From JBDWFY01 sp965275915 (lineage in GTDB: Bacteria; Pseudomonadota; Alphaproteobacteria; Rhizobiales; Stappiaceae): a stretch of 64,000 nt of DNA. Below the pieces are notes generated by a model. It was not told where the DNA came from. It saw only the letters and a program-made list of their open reading frames with translations, and did no database searches. The stretch is taken from contig CBDHYI010000007.1 in the NCBI GenBank assembly GCA_965275915.1, positions 1,984,001-2,048,000 on the forward strand, written 5' to 3'. The position numbers and the translations under genes were made by a program. Every line of letters starts with the position of its first letter. Within the stretch, counting starts at the first letter, position 1. This document shows, one piece after another, positions 53,865 through 62,365 of this stretch.

Positions 53865-55957
53865 TGGATCCATTTCTGGAAGAGTTGAGCCGGCGACAGC
53901 AGAAACCTGCAGATCCGTTCGCCGAGGAACTCAGCAAGCGCGAATACGTTCAGCCTGAGCCGCCTGACGGCATGGTCTTCAACCCTGAGACCGGTCAGAT
54001 GGTGGACGCCAAGGCAATCGCAGAGCGGCAGTCTGAAGGTGTTATGGGTACGCTGGGCGATGCCAGCGGCGTGGCCTTCAAAGGCATGCCGTTCATTGGC
54101 GAATTGCTCGATGAGACCGCTGGCGTATTGGGTGGCCCTGTCGCGCAGGAAGTCGCCCGCCAGCGCGTCGATGCCTTCGAAGAGGCAAACCCGAAAACCA
54201 GCACAGCCCTTCAGGTGGGGGCCGGTGTGTCTGCAGCACTGCCTGCTATTGCTTATGGAGCCCCAGTGGTCGCCGCCAAGGCACCCACCTCCATGGCCAT
54301 GAAAATGGCAGCAGGCGCCGCTGCAGCCACTCCCCTGGCGGTCGCAGAAGGGGGGATCTCAGGGTTCAGCGCGGGAGAAGGCTACGAGGATCGGGTCAGC
54401 GAGGCAAAACGACGAGCCGCAATCAACGGAATGTTGGGAGTGGGAGCTGGTGTTGCAACGCCGGTGCTTGCCGCGATGGGGAAGCCAGTTTTCCAGAAGA
54501 TCGCAGACGCCCTGAGTTTCCGAAATGCCGCAAAGAGAGCGGGTGTGTCAAAACCAGCCCGTCAGGTGCTTGTGAGGGCGCTGGAGTCCGATGACGCGTT
54601 TGCCGGTGAAGGGGCTCAAAGGATCGCGCAGGGCGGTCCTGGGGCCATGCTCGCGGACGCTGGACCGGCATCGGTGGCGCTTCTGGATACAGCGATCCAG
54701 AAGTCCGGCAAGGCGGCTCCTGTTGCCCGCCGTGCCGTCGAAAGCAGGGCCTCTGATGCCAACCGACAGATCAGCGCAGCGCTTGATGCGACATTCGGCA
54801 AACCTCAAGGCGTGAAATCAACTGCCCGGGAAATTTCCAGATCCACTGCACCGGCCAGAAAAGCGGCTTATGACCAGGCTTATAGCAGGCCAATCGATTA
54901 CGCCTCTGACCAAGGATTGAAGATCGAAGAGGTTCTCTCGCGCATTCCGCCCAGGGTCAAAAAGCAGGCGATTGAAACGGCCAATGAGGCTATGACAGCC
55001 CAAGGGGTGAAGAACCAGCAGATCTTTGCGTCGATCGCGGATGACGGGACTGTCACCTTCCGGCAGCCACCGAACGTCCAGCAACTCGATGAGATCAAGC
55101 GTGCCCTTGGCGAAATCGCTGCCGGCGACGTTGATCAGTTCGGCCGGCGTACAGCCAGTGGAGCACGTGCGGCCGGTCTTGCGCGAGAATTGCGTGATGC
55201 ACTGGGTGACGCTGTTCCCGACTATCGGACGGCCGTAGCTTTGGGCGGGGACAAGCGGGCCCAGGATGAAGCACTGGCCCTGGGTCGCGATCTGCTTTCG
55301 AAGCGAACCACCCGTGAACAGGTTGCTGAGTTTGCTGAAGGTCTAACCGACGCCGAACGAAAGGCTGCTGCACAAGGCCTCCGGTCCAAGATCGATGACG
55401 AGTTGGCCGACGTGAAACGCACCTTGTCCGACCCGAACATTGATGCGCGCGAGGCAACGAAGGGCATCAGGGAATTTTCCAGCCGTGCAAACCGCGAAAA
55501 GGTTGCCTTGGTCATCGGTGAGAAATCAGCCGCAGAATTTTTTGAAGAGCTTGATCAGGCAACCCTTGCTCTGGATCTTCGTGCCGGTGTTGCTACCAAC
55601 TCAAAGACCGCCATTCGGCTTTCCACTGATCGCGAGATCAAGGATGCGATTGAGCCAGGCGTGGTTGGAAAGTTGGCCGGAGGCGAACCTCTGAACGCCA
55701 CCAGGCGCATCGCTCAGTCCTTGAGCGCCCAGACTCCGCAACATCAGCTCGCGCGGCAGGATGACCTCTATAGCGAGATTGTTGACGCACTAATTCGGCG
55801 AGGAGATGCGGCGAGGGCCACTCTGAAGGACTTGGGAACGGTCTCGCGAAACACGCCGATCAATGAGGAAGCCGCTCGGGCGATCGCTATTCGCCTGGCT
55901 CCTCTGATCGCTTCTTCAGGCTATCAAACAGGAAGCCTATCCCTAGGAAGAAAATAA
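53864..55957 (+). CDS. Ejection protein (internal virion protein)
   Basis: A 697-residue protein, mainly helical and Ala-rich, with a hydrophobic middle (GVSAALPAIAYGAPVVAAKAP, about 115-135). The N-terminus repeats short motifs (DPFLEELSRR, DPFAEELSKR). It is coupled to the SLT-domain protein, a usual ejection-protein pair. It ends near the membrane-protein gene on the other strand. Confidence 0.7.
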   Translation: MDPFLEELSRRQQKPADPFAEELSKREYVQPEPPDGMVFNPETGQMVDAKAIAERQSEGVMGTLGDASGVAFKGMPFIGELLDETAGVLGGPVAQEVARQRVDAFEEANPKTSTALQVGAGVSAALPAIAYGAPVVAAKAPTSMAMKMAAGAAAATPLAVAEGGISGFSAGEGYEDRVSEAKRRAAINGMLGVGAGVATPVLAAMGKPVFQKIADALSFRNAAKRAGVSKPARQVLVRALESDDAFAGEGAQRIAQGGPGAMLADAGPASVALLDTAIQKSGKAAPVARRAVESRASDANRQISAALDATFGKPQGVKSTAREISRSTAPARKAAYDQAYSRPIDYASDQGLKIEEVLSRIPPRVKKQAIETANEAMTAQGVKNQQIFASIADDGTVTFRQPPNVQQLDEIKRALGEIAAGDVDQFGRRTASGARAAGLARELRDALGDAVPDYRTAVALGGDKRAQDEALALGRDLLSKRTTREQVAEFAEGLTDAERKAAAQGLRSKIDDELADVKRTLSDPNIDAREATKGIREFSSRANREKVALVIGEKSAAEFFEELDQATLALDLRAGVATNSKTAIRLSTDREIKDAIEPGVVGKLAGGEPLNATRRIAQSLSAQTPQHQLARQDDLYSEIVDALIRRGDAARATLKDLGTVSRNTPINEEAARAIAIRLAPLIASSGYQTGSLSLGRK

Positions 55958-56168
55958 ACAGTCCAAGCCCCAATGCGAAGGTCATTAAGGCTCCATGCTG
56001 ATCGTAAGCGGCTTCAGCGCCCAGTTTGATCAGATACATGAACGCAATGAATGATGCAATCAAAACCGGATAAACCAGCACAAGCGCGATGCGGAGAAGC
56101 AGGGTCATACCCGGCAATATAGTGGTCCCAGGGAGAACGATCAAATACATACCGGATGGCGGTTTCAA
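55887..56168 (-). CDS. Small two-span membrane protein
   Basis: A frame of 93 residues with two hydrophobic helices (LLLRIALVLVYPVLIASFIAFMYL and MTFALGLGLFIFFLGIGFLF) and a basic tail. Its end overlaps the ejection-protein end by 71 bp. It may start at one of several ATGs near 56108. A superinfection-exclusion or lysogenic-conversion role is possible but only from position. Confidence 0.5.
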   Translation of the reverse strand: MKPPSGMYLIVLPGTTILPGMTLLLRIALVLVYPVLIASFIAFMYLIKLGAEAAYDQHGALMTFALGLGLFIFFLGIGFLFDSLKKRSEEPGE

Positions 56169-56174
56169 CCAACT

Positions 56175-56612
56175 TCAATCACTTTCGCTATGTGTTGGAT
56201 CGCCATACATGCGGGCCTTTTGCTCGGCAAGTTTGTCAGATTTTTCCTTCATTAAAGCTTCAATTTGAGCATCATATTCCATCTCGATCCTCAACGCTTC
56301 GCGTTTGTGCTCCTCCGGAGACTGAAGCAGATGCTTATAAATCTGATCAGTCAGATACTCCAATCTGTCGGCGGTTGAGGCGAGTTCATCCTTGTTTATT
56401 TTTAGAACCACCTCATTGCCCTCAAGGTCGCGGAGTAAGCTGGTCGCGTGCCTAAGGCTTTCAATAATAACGTCTTTTGGTGGATAGACTTTTTCGAGCG
56501 TGTACACGATCTCGCCGGTCAAAGATCTGCCATTTTCGGCCGCGGCCGTGTCCAGCCGATCTTTGAGATCGGCAGGCATTCGAAGGTTAACTTGTCTCTC
56601 TTCCTTTTGCAT
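56175..56612 (-). CDS. Arc-family ribbon-helix-helix repressor (left member of a divergent pair)
   Basis: A 145-residue protein. The N-terminal domain RQVNLRMPADLKDRLDTAAAENGRSL (about 6-31) is the Arc/Mnt DNA-binding strand and first helix, followed by EIVYTLEKVYPP. A long helical C-terminus with coiled-coil character (MEKEYDAQIEALMKEKSDKLAEQ-like) follows. Start is ATG at 56612; a GTG 11 codons upstream is also possible, and neither has a strong ribosome site. It is divergent from the other Arc-like gene, as mnt and arc are in P22. Confidence 0.8.
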   Translation of the reverse strand: MQKEERQVNLRMPADLKDRLDTAAAENGRSLTGEIVYTLEKVYPPKDVIIESLRHATSLLRDLEGNEVVLKINKDELASTADRLEYLTDQIYKHLLQSPEEHKREALRIEMEYDAQIEALMKEKSDKLAEQKARMYGDPTHSESD

Positions 56613-56626
56613 TCGGTTGTTGTAAA

Positions 56627-56677
56627 GCGAATTGCTATTGACCACAATAATGCAAATTGCTATAAAGCATATTGCTG
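56627..56677. promoter_or_regulatory. Repeated operator-like motifs between the Arc-like genes
   Basis: The 79-bp gap holds GCGAATTGCTAT (56627), GCAAATTGCTAT (56652) and GCATATTGCTG (56667). The first two match at 11 of 12 bases, spaced 25 bp. They are good candidates for Arc-like binding sites over both divergent promoters. Confidence 0.6.
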
Positions 56678-56691
56678 CAATGGAGAGTAAT

Positions 56692-56898
56692 ATGCGAAAA
56701 AATGATCAGGTTGCCCTTAGGATGACCACGGAACTGCGAGACCGAATTAAGGCCGCCGCAGAAGCGAACAAGCGAAGCATGAATAGCGAGCTTTTGTTTC
56801 ACATTGAGAGGATCTACCCCGATCCGGACCAGCATCAGACTTTGAATAGAGGTGGAGATCGGGAAGCCGGTAACGGGGTTGAGGGGGTGAATCCGTAG
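56692..56898 (+). CDS. Arc-family ribbon-helix-helix protein (right member of a divergent pair)
   Basis: A 68-residue protein: QVALRMTTELRDRIKAAAEANKRSMNSELLFHIERI (about 6-41) is the full Arc fold. Start is the ATG with GGAGAG just upstream. The C-terminal tail is short and charged. Its compact size is close to P22 Arc (53 residues). Confidence 0.8.
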   Translation: MRKNDQVALRMTTELRDRIKAAAEANKRSMNSELLFHIERIYPDPDQHQTLNRGGDREAGNGVEGVNP

Positions 56899-56974
56899 CC
56901 CCGTTACCGTTGATCAACAGCCCACGTTCCCGCGCGGGCGCCGACATTCACCCAAGGTTTTAGAGGAACCTGAG

Positions 56975-57304
56975 ATGACAAGCATTCCTATCACGAACGA
57001 TGCTCACAAAACAATTCTTGAGCGCGAGCTACACTTAACGGCGGCTGAATGGAATCAGCTGACCACGCTGCTGGATCATCAGATCTGCTCGATTGACAAG
57101 GCCGAAAACATGGTCGATGCGGCAGACGCAGTTCTTGGCGAGAAGGAACTGACATTCGATCTGATGAGTGACCTTCTCCATACCTGTCGGCAGTTCCTTC
57201 GCAGGGCAAAGAAAGAGCACGACAGCGTGCACGACCTGATTTTCAAGAATAACGAGTACGAGCAGCTGCGGGTTCGGATGGCGCAGAAGGGAGGGGCAGC
57301 ATGA
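56975..57304 (+). CDS. Hypothetical phage protein
   Basis: A 109-residue helical protein with LTAAEWNQLTTLLDHQICSIDKAENMVDA. Unknown family. It overlaps the ParB-like gene start by four bases (ATGA) and is likely co-translated with it. Confidence 0.6.
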   Translation: MTSIPITNDAHKTILERELHLTAAEWNQLTTLLDHQICSIDKAENMVDAADAVLGEKELTFDLMSDLLHTCRQFLRRAKKEHDSVHDLIFKNNEYEQLRVRMAQKGGAA

Positions 57305-58134
57305 GCGAGACCTCAAGCCCAAAGGTCGGTGGAGCCTCTTATGAGGCCCATCCACTCGCCGAAATGTTCCCGATGCTCCCGGATCGCGAGTTGATGCAGC
57401 TTGCATACGACATCCGGGACAACGGGCAGGCTGAGCCGATCATTCTTTACGAGGGTAAGATCCTGGACGGCCGGAATCGGCATCAGGCGTGCCGAGTTCT
57501 CAAAATCGAACCGGTCTTCGCCGAATTCGACGGAACTGATCCATTGGCCTACGTGGTTTCAAAAAACCTCCATCGTCGACATCTGTCAGACAGCCAAAGG
57601 AGTGCAATCGCGGGAAGACTTGCGGATGCTAAGGCTGGCGGGATGAGAGATCCCGAACGCGCAAATCTGCGTGGTCGGGAAGAAATTTCAAACGCCAGAG
57701 CGGCGGAACTTTTGAACGTATCTGAGAGATCGGTTCAAACTGCGAAAAAGATCATCCGCGATGGCGAGCCGGAAGTCATTGCAGCGGTTCAGGCCGGCGC
57801 AATGAGTTTGAATGAGGCGAGCAACATCGTCCAGCTTCGTCCCGATCAACAGAAGGAAGTTGTGAAGCTTCCCAAGGATGAGCGTCGACGAGTTACCACT
57901 GACGAGGTGTTCAACGAAAAACGTCCATCAAAGGCCGCATCCAAACGGATATCAGCCTTGGAGGATGCGTTGGCGGAACTGGCGGAGATCAGAGCCACAC
58001 CCGCTGAGATCCTCGCTGAGACGCCCGCGCATCGGGCTCCCAACATCAATGAGAGTATCGGTCGAGCGCTCCTGTTCATGGAAGCCCTCCGCGCTGCTCA
58101 CTCAGAATGGGAGCACCGCAATGTTAGCTGGTAA
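57301..58134 (+). CDS. ParB/Spo0J-like protein
   Basis: A 277-residue protein. The N-terminal ParB-like domain (LAYDIRDNGQAEPIILYEGKILDGRNRHQACRVL, about 35-68) contains the GRNRH box, then NLHRRHLSDSQRSAIA and a helix-turn-helix near 135-165 (ARAAELLNVSERSVQTAKKI). No ParA is nearby. In phages such genes can regulate transcription or help genome maintenance rather than partition. Confidence 0.8.
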   Translation: MSETSSPKVGGASYEAHPLAEMFPMLPDRELMQLAYDIRDNGQAEPIILYEGKILDGRNRHQACRVLKIEPVFAEFDGTDPLAYVVSKNLHRRHLSDSQRSAIAGRLADAKAGGMRDPERANLRGREEISNARAAELLNVSERSVQTAKKIIRDGEPEVIAAVQAGAMSLNEASNIVQLRPDQQKEVVKLPKDERRRVTTDEVFNEKRPSKAASKRISALEDALAELAEIRATPAEILAETPAHRAPNINESIGRALLFMEALRAAHSEWEHRNVSW

Positions 58135-58627
58135 ACAACTCAGAGCTTTGCTCCGGAAGAATGTCATCGATCAGGCCGACACCGGTCAGGAATTGGATGC
58201 AGAGGCCATCGTAGAGGAGACAATCCACCAGTTTCAGGAAAATGCTGATCAAGCACTGACGGACCTTGGCAAGCTGTCCATGCTTCATGATGTCGGCATC
58301 TTGGCCAAATCAACGAAGAAGGAAACTGGTTCCTCTGATCAAAAGGACCTCTTCGATCAGAGGCAAATGATCCAGATCAACAGAGATGGTCGCAGTTTCT
58401 ACCAGAACCTTTTGGACGCGCCGCCCTGCGAGGTCAAAAGGCATCTCAACAGCGAGGATCAGCGCAGCAAGACGCTTCGTAAGAACTCAAGGGAGAAACG
58501 TCGATCACTGCTACCCTTGGCGATATCCGCTGAACAAGAAGGGATGACGATCCGCGAGTATCTGAAGCAGATCGACGAACAGCCCGAACAACAACCAAAG
58601 AAGAAAAACCCAGGGAGTTCAAAATGA
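58121..58627 (+). CDS. Hypothetical phage protein
   Basis: A 168-residue helical, charged protein (RSKTLRKNSREKRRSLLPLAI in the second half). It starts with an ATG behind GGGAG, inside the end of the ParB-like gene (14-bp overlap). A DNA-linked role with the ParB-like protein is possible but unproved. Confidence 0.6.
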   Translation: MLAGKQLRALLRKNVIDQADTGQELDAEAIVEETIHQFQENADQALTDLGKLSMLHDVGILAKSTKKETGSSDQKDLFDQRQMIQINRDGRSFYQNLLDAPPCEVKRHLNSEDQRSKTLRKNSREKRRSLLPLAISAEQEGMTIREYLKQIDEQPEQQPKKKNPGSSK

Positions 58628-58833
58628 GTGAGATACAACGGTTTGAAGAACTGAACCGGCAGGCGAAAAGCCAGGGTATGTTCATCCAGAAATCACCCAG
58701 CACGGACCCGGATTCGATCGAGTATGGCGGATATATGCTTGTCGATGCATCGACAAGTGGAGTTGTGCTTGGCTCCACCGGTTTTGCTTTCCAGGCTGAT
58801 CTGGATGAGATCGAGGAGTATCTGTCGGAATAG
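58624..58833 (+). CDS. Hypothetical phage protein
   Basis: A 69-residue acidic protein starting with MSEIQRFEEL. It overlaps the previous gene by four bases and ends the operon before the terminator at 58864. No family recognised. Confidence 0.55.
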   Translation: MSEIQRFEELNRQAKSQGMFIQKSPSTDPDSIEYGGYMLVDASTSGVVLGSTGFAFQADLDEIEEYLSE

Positions 58834-58863
58834 CAAAAACCGGCAATGCTGAAAACAACAGAG

Positions 58864-58891
58864 CCCCGGAGATCACTCACCGGGGTTTTTT
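58864..58891 (+). terminator. Strong intrinsic terminator after the ParB-like operon
   Basis: CCCCGG and CCGGGG arms with a 10-base loop, followed by six T residues (58886-58891). Confidence 0.88.
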
Positions 58892-59277
58892 GTTGGAATG
58901 TATGAGGACAAATTCGTCCAGCGAGAAATTACGCCGAACCCAGCTTTCCTGGCAGCTAACTGTCGAGTTTCTTTCCCTTTAACTTCCGCCAAATTCGGCG
59001 GAAGTTGATCGATCTGAAATTCCGCCAAATTCGGCGGATTTTATAGCTACCCTTGCACCACCTCACTTCCGGTGAAATCACCGGAGGTTGTTCCGTTCAA
59101 AATTCCGGTGAAATATCCGGAATTAAAGGACAATGAATCCAGATGCTTGGTGGGATGAAACTCTTCCGGGTCAGTCGTCGGACTTGTGCAAATTTTTGCA
59201 CAGGTTGGGACCTGTTCTTGGTTGTCATGACAGGACCACCAGTTGGAACTGGCCAAATTTGACCGGATGCGGAGGTG
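58892..59277. other. Regulatory interval with a palindrome array
   Basis: This 386-bp stretch contains the four tandem palindromes at 58981-59124, and one short frame (59133-59285). Nothing else coding is supported in it. Confidence 0.6.
58981..59124. repeat. Array of four palindromes in two related pairs
   Basis: Pair A: 58981-59006 is a perfect dyad (AACTTCCGCC, six bases, GGCGGAAGTT); 59017-59042 is a near copy (AAATTCCGCC...GGCGGATTTT). Pair B: 59065-59088 (ACTTCCGGTGA...TCACCGGAGGT, one mismatch) and 59101-59124 (AATTCCGG...CCGGAATT). All share TTCCG, an AAAT core and CGGAA. They may be operators for a dimeric regulator or part of an origin. Confidence 0.75.
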
Positions 59278-59285
59278 TTAGCTGA
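59133..59285 (+). CDS. Possible small protein behind the palindrome array
   Basis: A 50-residue frame with AAAGGA immediately upstream. It is Trp- and Cys-rich (WWDETLPG, GCHDRTT). It overlaps the end of the next, opposite gene by eight bases. Only its ribosome site and position support it. Confidence 0.3.
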   Translation: MNPDAWWDETLPGQSSDLCKFLHRLGPVLGCHDRTTSWNWPNLTGCGGVS

Positions 59286-59769
59286 GTAGACCGGTAATCC
59301 AGTCGACGGTGGCACCAGGGTTGGAAAGGCCCTTCTCCATAAGTTTCTGAGATATCTTGCCGAGGGCATCTGCGGGGAGAGATTTTGCTTTCTTGATGAG
59401 TTGCTCTTTCACTGTTGGGTCGGAAACTTCTTTCTCGATCTTGTTGACGAGAAGATCCCGGATGGTGTCGCTGTGAAGTTTGATGGTCACTACGCCCAGA
59501 GTTGCCGAGAGACCGCCATCATCTTTGATAAAATCGATGCCTTTTGCTGTGATCGCAATGGCTATCGGGTGCTTGTCTATCCCGATCGCCTCTCTCCAAA
59601 GAACACGGACCAAGCTGTGCTCTTCCAAATAAGAGGAGTTGTAGCTTAGTTTGCGTTCGTCAGGGTTTTCAACCGCGGCGTCGATTTCACTGAGCCCCAT
59701 TTGTTCGGGATAAACCTTCGACAAAGCGTGAAGCAGTTTGAGCTGAAAATCTCTGTCCAACAATTCCAT
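59278..59769 (-). CDS. Predicted winged-helix protein
   Basis: A 163-residue protein: LKLLHALSKVYPEQMGLSEIDAAV and LEEHSLVRVLW...ITAKGIDFIKDDGG are winged-helix-like, and the C-terminal half is helical (PADALGKISQKLMEKGL). Leftward, alone and of unknown role; it faces the palindrome array and could be its binding protein. Confidence 0.55.
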   Translation of the reverse strand: MELLDRDFQLKLLHALSKVYPEQMGLSEIDAAVENPDERKLSYNSSYLEEHSLVRVLWREAIGIDKHPIAIAITAKGIDFIKDDGGLSATLGVVTIKLHSDTIRDLLVNKIEKEVSDPTVKEQLIKKAKSLPADALGKISQKLMEKGLSNPGATVDWITGLLS

Positions 59770-59953
59770 TTGAACCTCTTGGAAAATGAAAGATCAAGCG
59801 TCGTAGAAACGCTCAGGAACGCAATGATGATGAAAACAGGACTTTCTGAACTAGGTTTGAAAATTCAGGTGCCCCAATAGTGAGCCGCGATGAGCAGGCA
59901 TGGAACCCAGATCACCGCGGCGTATATTGCCCAGACTTTCCAGTCTTCGTTTT

Positions 59954-60295
59954 TCATGCAGCCCTTACGGCCTTCTCGACGGCCTTGGGGTTGCTTTCGA
60001 TGGTCTTCAGTAGGATGCGAGCGGCGAGGTCTGGTTTGCGCCGGCCTTGTTCCCAGTTGCTGATTGTCGAGGCCGGAATACCGAAGCGATGTTCGAATTC
60101 TTTGGCCGTTTTTGCGACCTTGCGCCGGATCTCGCGAATGCGGTCAACCGGCATGGGGTCGATGTTGATGACTTCGAGGGCGATCTTGCCCTCTTTCCAA
60201 GCCTTAATTTCATTGAGGCTTTCGATCATTGCTTCGCCGAGATCGTATTTGTCGTCTTTTTTGGCAGAAGTGTCCTTGTTTGCTTTGCTGGTCAT
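59954..60295 (-). CDS. HigA-like antitoxin
   Basis: A 113-residue protein. A basic N-terminal tail leads to a helix-turn-helix near residues 70-110 (TAKEFEHRFGIPASTISNWEQGRRKPD), of the XRE/HigA type. It is the second gene of a toxin-first pair, 41 bp behind the toxin. Confidence 0.8.
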   Translation of the reverse strand: MTSKANKDTSAKKDDKYDLGEAMIESLNEIKAWKEGKIALEVINIDPMPVDRIREIRRKVAKTAKEFEHRFGIPASTISNWEQGRRKPDLAARILLKTIESNPKAVEKAVRAA

Positions 60296-60336
60296 AAGTT
60301 TCCTGTTTGTGTTCTGTGTTTCGTTTTTCCTATCTC

Positions 60337-60657
60337 TCAGTCTTTGAGTTCTTTGATCAGGTCGGTGATGATCCGGCGCTGATCCGGGGTGATATCGACT
60401 TGATCGCTTTTTGAGTATGCCGCGAGCATCCAGATGGTTTCGTCTGGAGCGATGAAATAATAGATCGCCCGGCCACCGCTGCGTTTGCCCCGGTTACCGA
60501 TGCCGAAACGGACCTTACGGGCACCACCTGTGCCGACCATCAGATCACCGACCTCTGGGTTTTCGGTGATTTCCTGATTGAGCGCTTCCTCATCCGCTTC
60601 GGATACCTTGGCGCGTCTCAGATCTTTGATGAAGCGTTTGGTGCGTAAGATTTTCAT
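60337..60657 (-). CDS. HigB/RelE-type toxin
   Basis: A 106-residue protein starting with MKILRTKRFIKDLRRAK. The RelE fold follows, with GARKVRFGIGNRGKRSGGRAIYYFI as the central basic strand pair expected for mRNA cleavage on the ribosome. Its promoter has two palindromes. Toxin-first order matches HigBA systems. Confidence 0.82.
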   Translation of the reverse strand: MKILRTKRFIKDLRRAKVSEADEEALNQEITENPEVGDLMVGTGGARKVRFGIGNRGKRSGGRAIYYFIAPDETIWMLAAYSKSDQVDITPDQRRIITDLIKELKD

Positions 60658-60667
60658 GAGCTTGAAT

Positions 60668-60718
60668 TTACGCCATTGGCGTAATTGCGTCAACGATAAA
60701 ATTGCGCCAATGGCGTAA
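60668..60718. promoter_or_regulatory. Twin palindromic operators of the toxin-antitoxin pair
   Basis: 60668-60684, TTACGCCATTGGCGTAA, is a perfect 8-bp dyad with a one-base centre. 60702-60718, TTGCGCCAATGGCGTAA, differs at one arm position. They lie just upstream of the toxin ATG and 20 to 70 bp before the divergent tail-collar gene, so the antitoxin may affect both. Confidence 0.75.
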
Positions 60719-60739
60719 AAATATGGAGTGATCCAAAGC

Positions 60740-62299
60740 ATGCCAAGAGATGGGTCTGGCAATTACACATTGCCTCCGAACACTGCCGCTGTCTCAGGCG
60801 AGACGGTTGCCTCTGCGCCGTATAATGCCCTGCGAGAAGACATCAAAGCCGCATTGAACGACGTCAACCCGCAGAACACCAATACGAAGGCGGAAACCAC
60901 TGCGGAAATCGCGACAGCGACCGAAAGTGGTGTCAAAAACATTTCGAATGCAGATAGCCCGTATTCTGTTGTTGCAGCTGACCAGGGCAAGCTGATTGCG
61001 GTAGATGCTTCAGCAGGAAATGTCGTCATCAACCTTTTGGCCGCGGCGACCGCCGGCGATGGCTTCAAGATCGGTTTCAAGCGGGTGAACGGTGAAACCA
61101 ACACGATCACCGTCAATGGCGACGGCTCCGAAACGGTGGACGGGGTGAACAGCCGCATGATTGAGGGTGATGATGAAACCCTGATGCTGCGCTGTGACAA
61201 TTCGAATTGGTTGGTGACAGCGACGAATGCCAGCGGACTTGTCGGAACCGGGCAGGTCGGGTCTGTCGTCTGGTGTCCGTACGATACGGCTTATCCGGGC
61301 ACAATCATGCTCAATAACACCAGGCAGTCACTCAGCCGGGCACTCTACCCCGATCTCTGGAATTACATCAGCACCAACGCCGGAACCGGCCTTGCGGCGT
61401 CAGAAGCGGCGGCAGAAGACGGACAATTCGGGCCGGGCGATGGTTCGTCCACATTCACGCTTCCAAAGGCTGCCGGGTACTTTCTGAGGATCAAGGGTGG
61501 TGTTGATCCTGACACGCGCGTTCTTGGTGATGTTCAACAGGACGCAATGCAGGGTCACGAACACAACCTTGAAAACGCAAATAACGGGGGTGGCGGTTCC
61601 GGCGTTGCCAATTTGAATGGAACCGGTGTCCTTGGGGTGACAGACGGTATTGTCACCGATGGGGCGAACGGTACCCCGAGGACAGCATCAGAAACCCGGC
61701 CAATCAACCTTGCATGGAACCTCTGCATTGTCGCTTTCCAGGCAATCGATGATCCGGCACAACTGAATGCGGCGTCTGTGGTGACGGAACAGCAATCACA
61801 GGCGGCGCGGATTACAGCGCTTGAGGGTCAGAACTCGGTGCCTTCTGTCATCATCGCGCATACTGAACCATCCGGAACCAACGGCGGGGCGGTGACGATT
61901 GCCACTTGGACGGCGCGTCCGTTGAATACGGAAGAACTGGACGCCGACAGCGAGGCAACGCTGTCGGCAAACCAGATTACGCTTGAGGCCGGAACCTATC
62001 ACGTTGAGTGGTTTTCAGCTCATGCACAGACAGGCTCAAGCCAAACCAGGCTCCGAAATACCACCGCAAACGCAACACTGATTAAGGGGACGTCAGGGAA
62101 TGCTGAGCGGGCGGGCGGATCTGGTTCAACGTTCTATTCAACAGGCTCCGGTCGGATCACCGTCGCCGCGGCGCAAGTCCTTGAACTTCAGTACTACGTG
62201 GTCAACGGGGCAATCTCGCCCACTGTTGGATTGGGTCCAAACGTGAGCAACGGTGAAGAGAACGTGTACGCCAGAATACAGTTCACCAAATTGAACTAG
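60740..62299 (+). CDS. Tail fibre/collar protein
   Basis: A 519-residue protein starting with MPRDGSGNYTLP. Residues about 170-320 hold a phage tail-collar domain (the GDGSSTFTLPKAAGYFLRIKGG segment and GHEHNLENANNGGGG with AWNLCIVAFQ). A C-terminal beta domain (C1q-like) follows (HVEWFSAHAQTGSSQTRLRN). It is probably the receptor-binding part. It is separated from the other tail genes by the 56-60.7 kb regulatory block. Confidence 0.8.
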   Translation: MPRDGSGNYTLPPNTAAVSGETVASAPYNALREDIKAALNDVNPQNTNTKAETTAEIATATESGVKNISNADSPYSVVAADQGKLIAVDASAGNVVINLLAAATAGDGFKIGFKRVNGETNTITVNGDGSETVDGVNSRMIEGDDETLMLRCDNSNWLVTATNASGLVGTGQVGSVVWCPYDTAYPGTIMLNNTRQSLSRALYPDLWNYISTNAGTGLAASEAAAEDGQFGPGDGSSTFTLPKAAGYFLRIKGGVDPDTRVLGDVQQDAMQGHEHNLENANNGGGGSGVANLNGTGVLGVTDGIVTDGANGTPRTASETRPINLAWNLCIVAFQAIDDPAQLNAASVVTEQQSQAARITALEGQNSVPSVIIAHTEPSGTNGGAVTIATWTARPLNTEELDADSEATLSANQITLEAGTYHVEWFSAHAQTGSSQTRLRNTTANATLIKGTSGNAERAGGSGSTFYSTGSGRITVAAAQVLELQYYVVNGAISPTVGLGPNVSNGEENVYARIQFTKLN

Positions 62300-62326
62300 A
62301 GCTATCAACAATCTGACCTAACCGAC

Positions 62327-62349
62327 ACCGCCCGCAGAGGCGGTTTTTT
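62327..62349 (+). terminator. Intrinsic terminator after the tail-collar gene
   Basis: ACCGCC and GGCGGT arms, a CGCAGA loop and a T run (62344-62349). Confidence 0.85.
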
Positions 62350-62365
62350 CGTTCCTGAGGCAATC

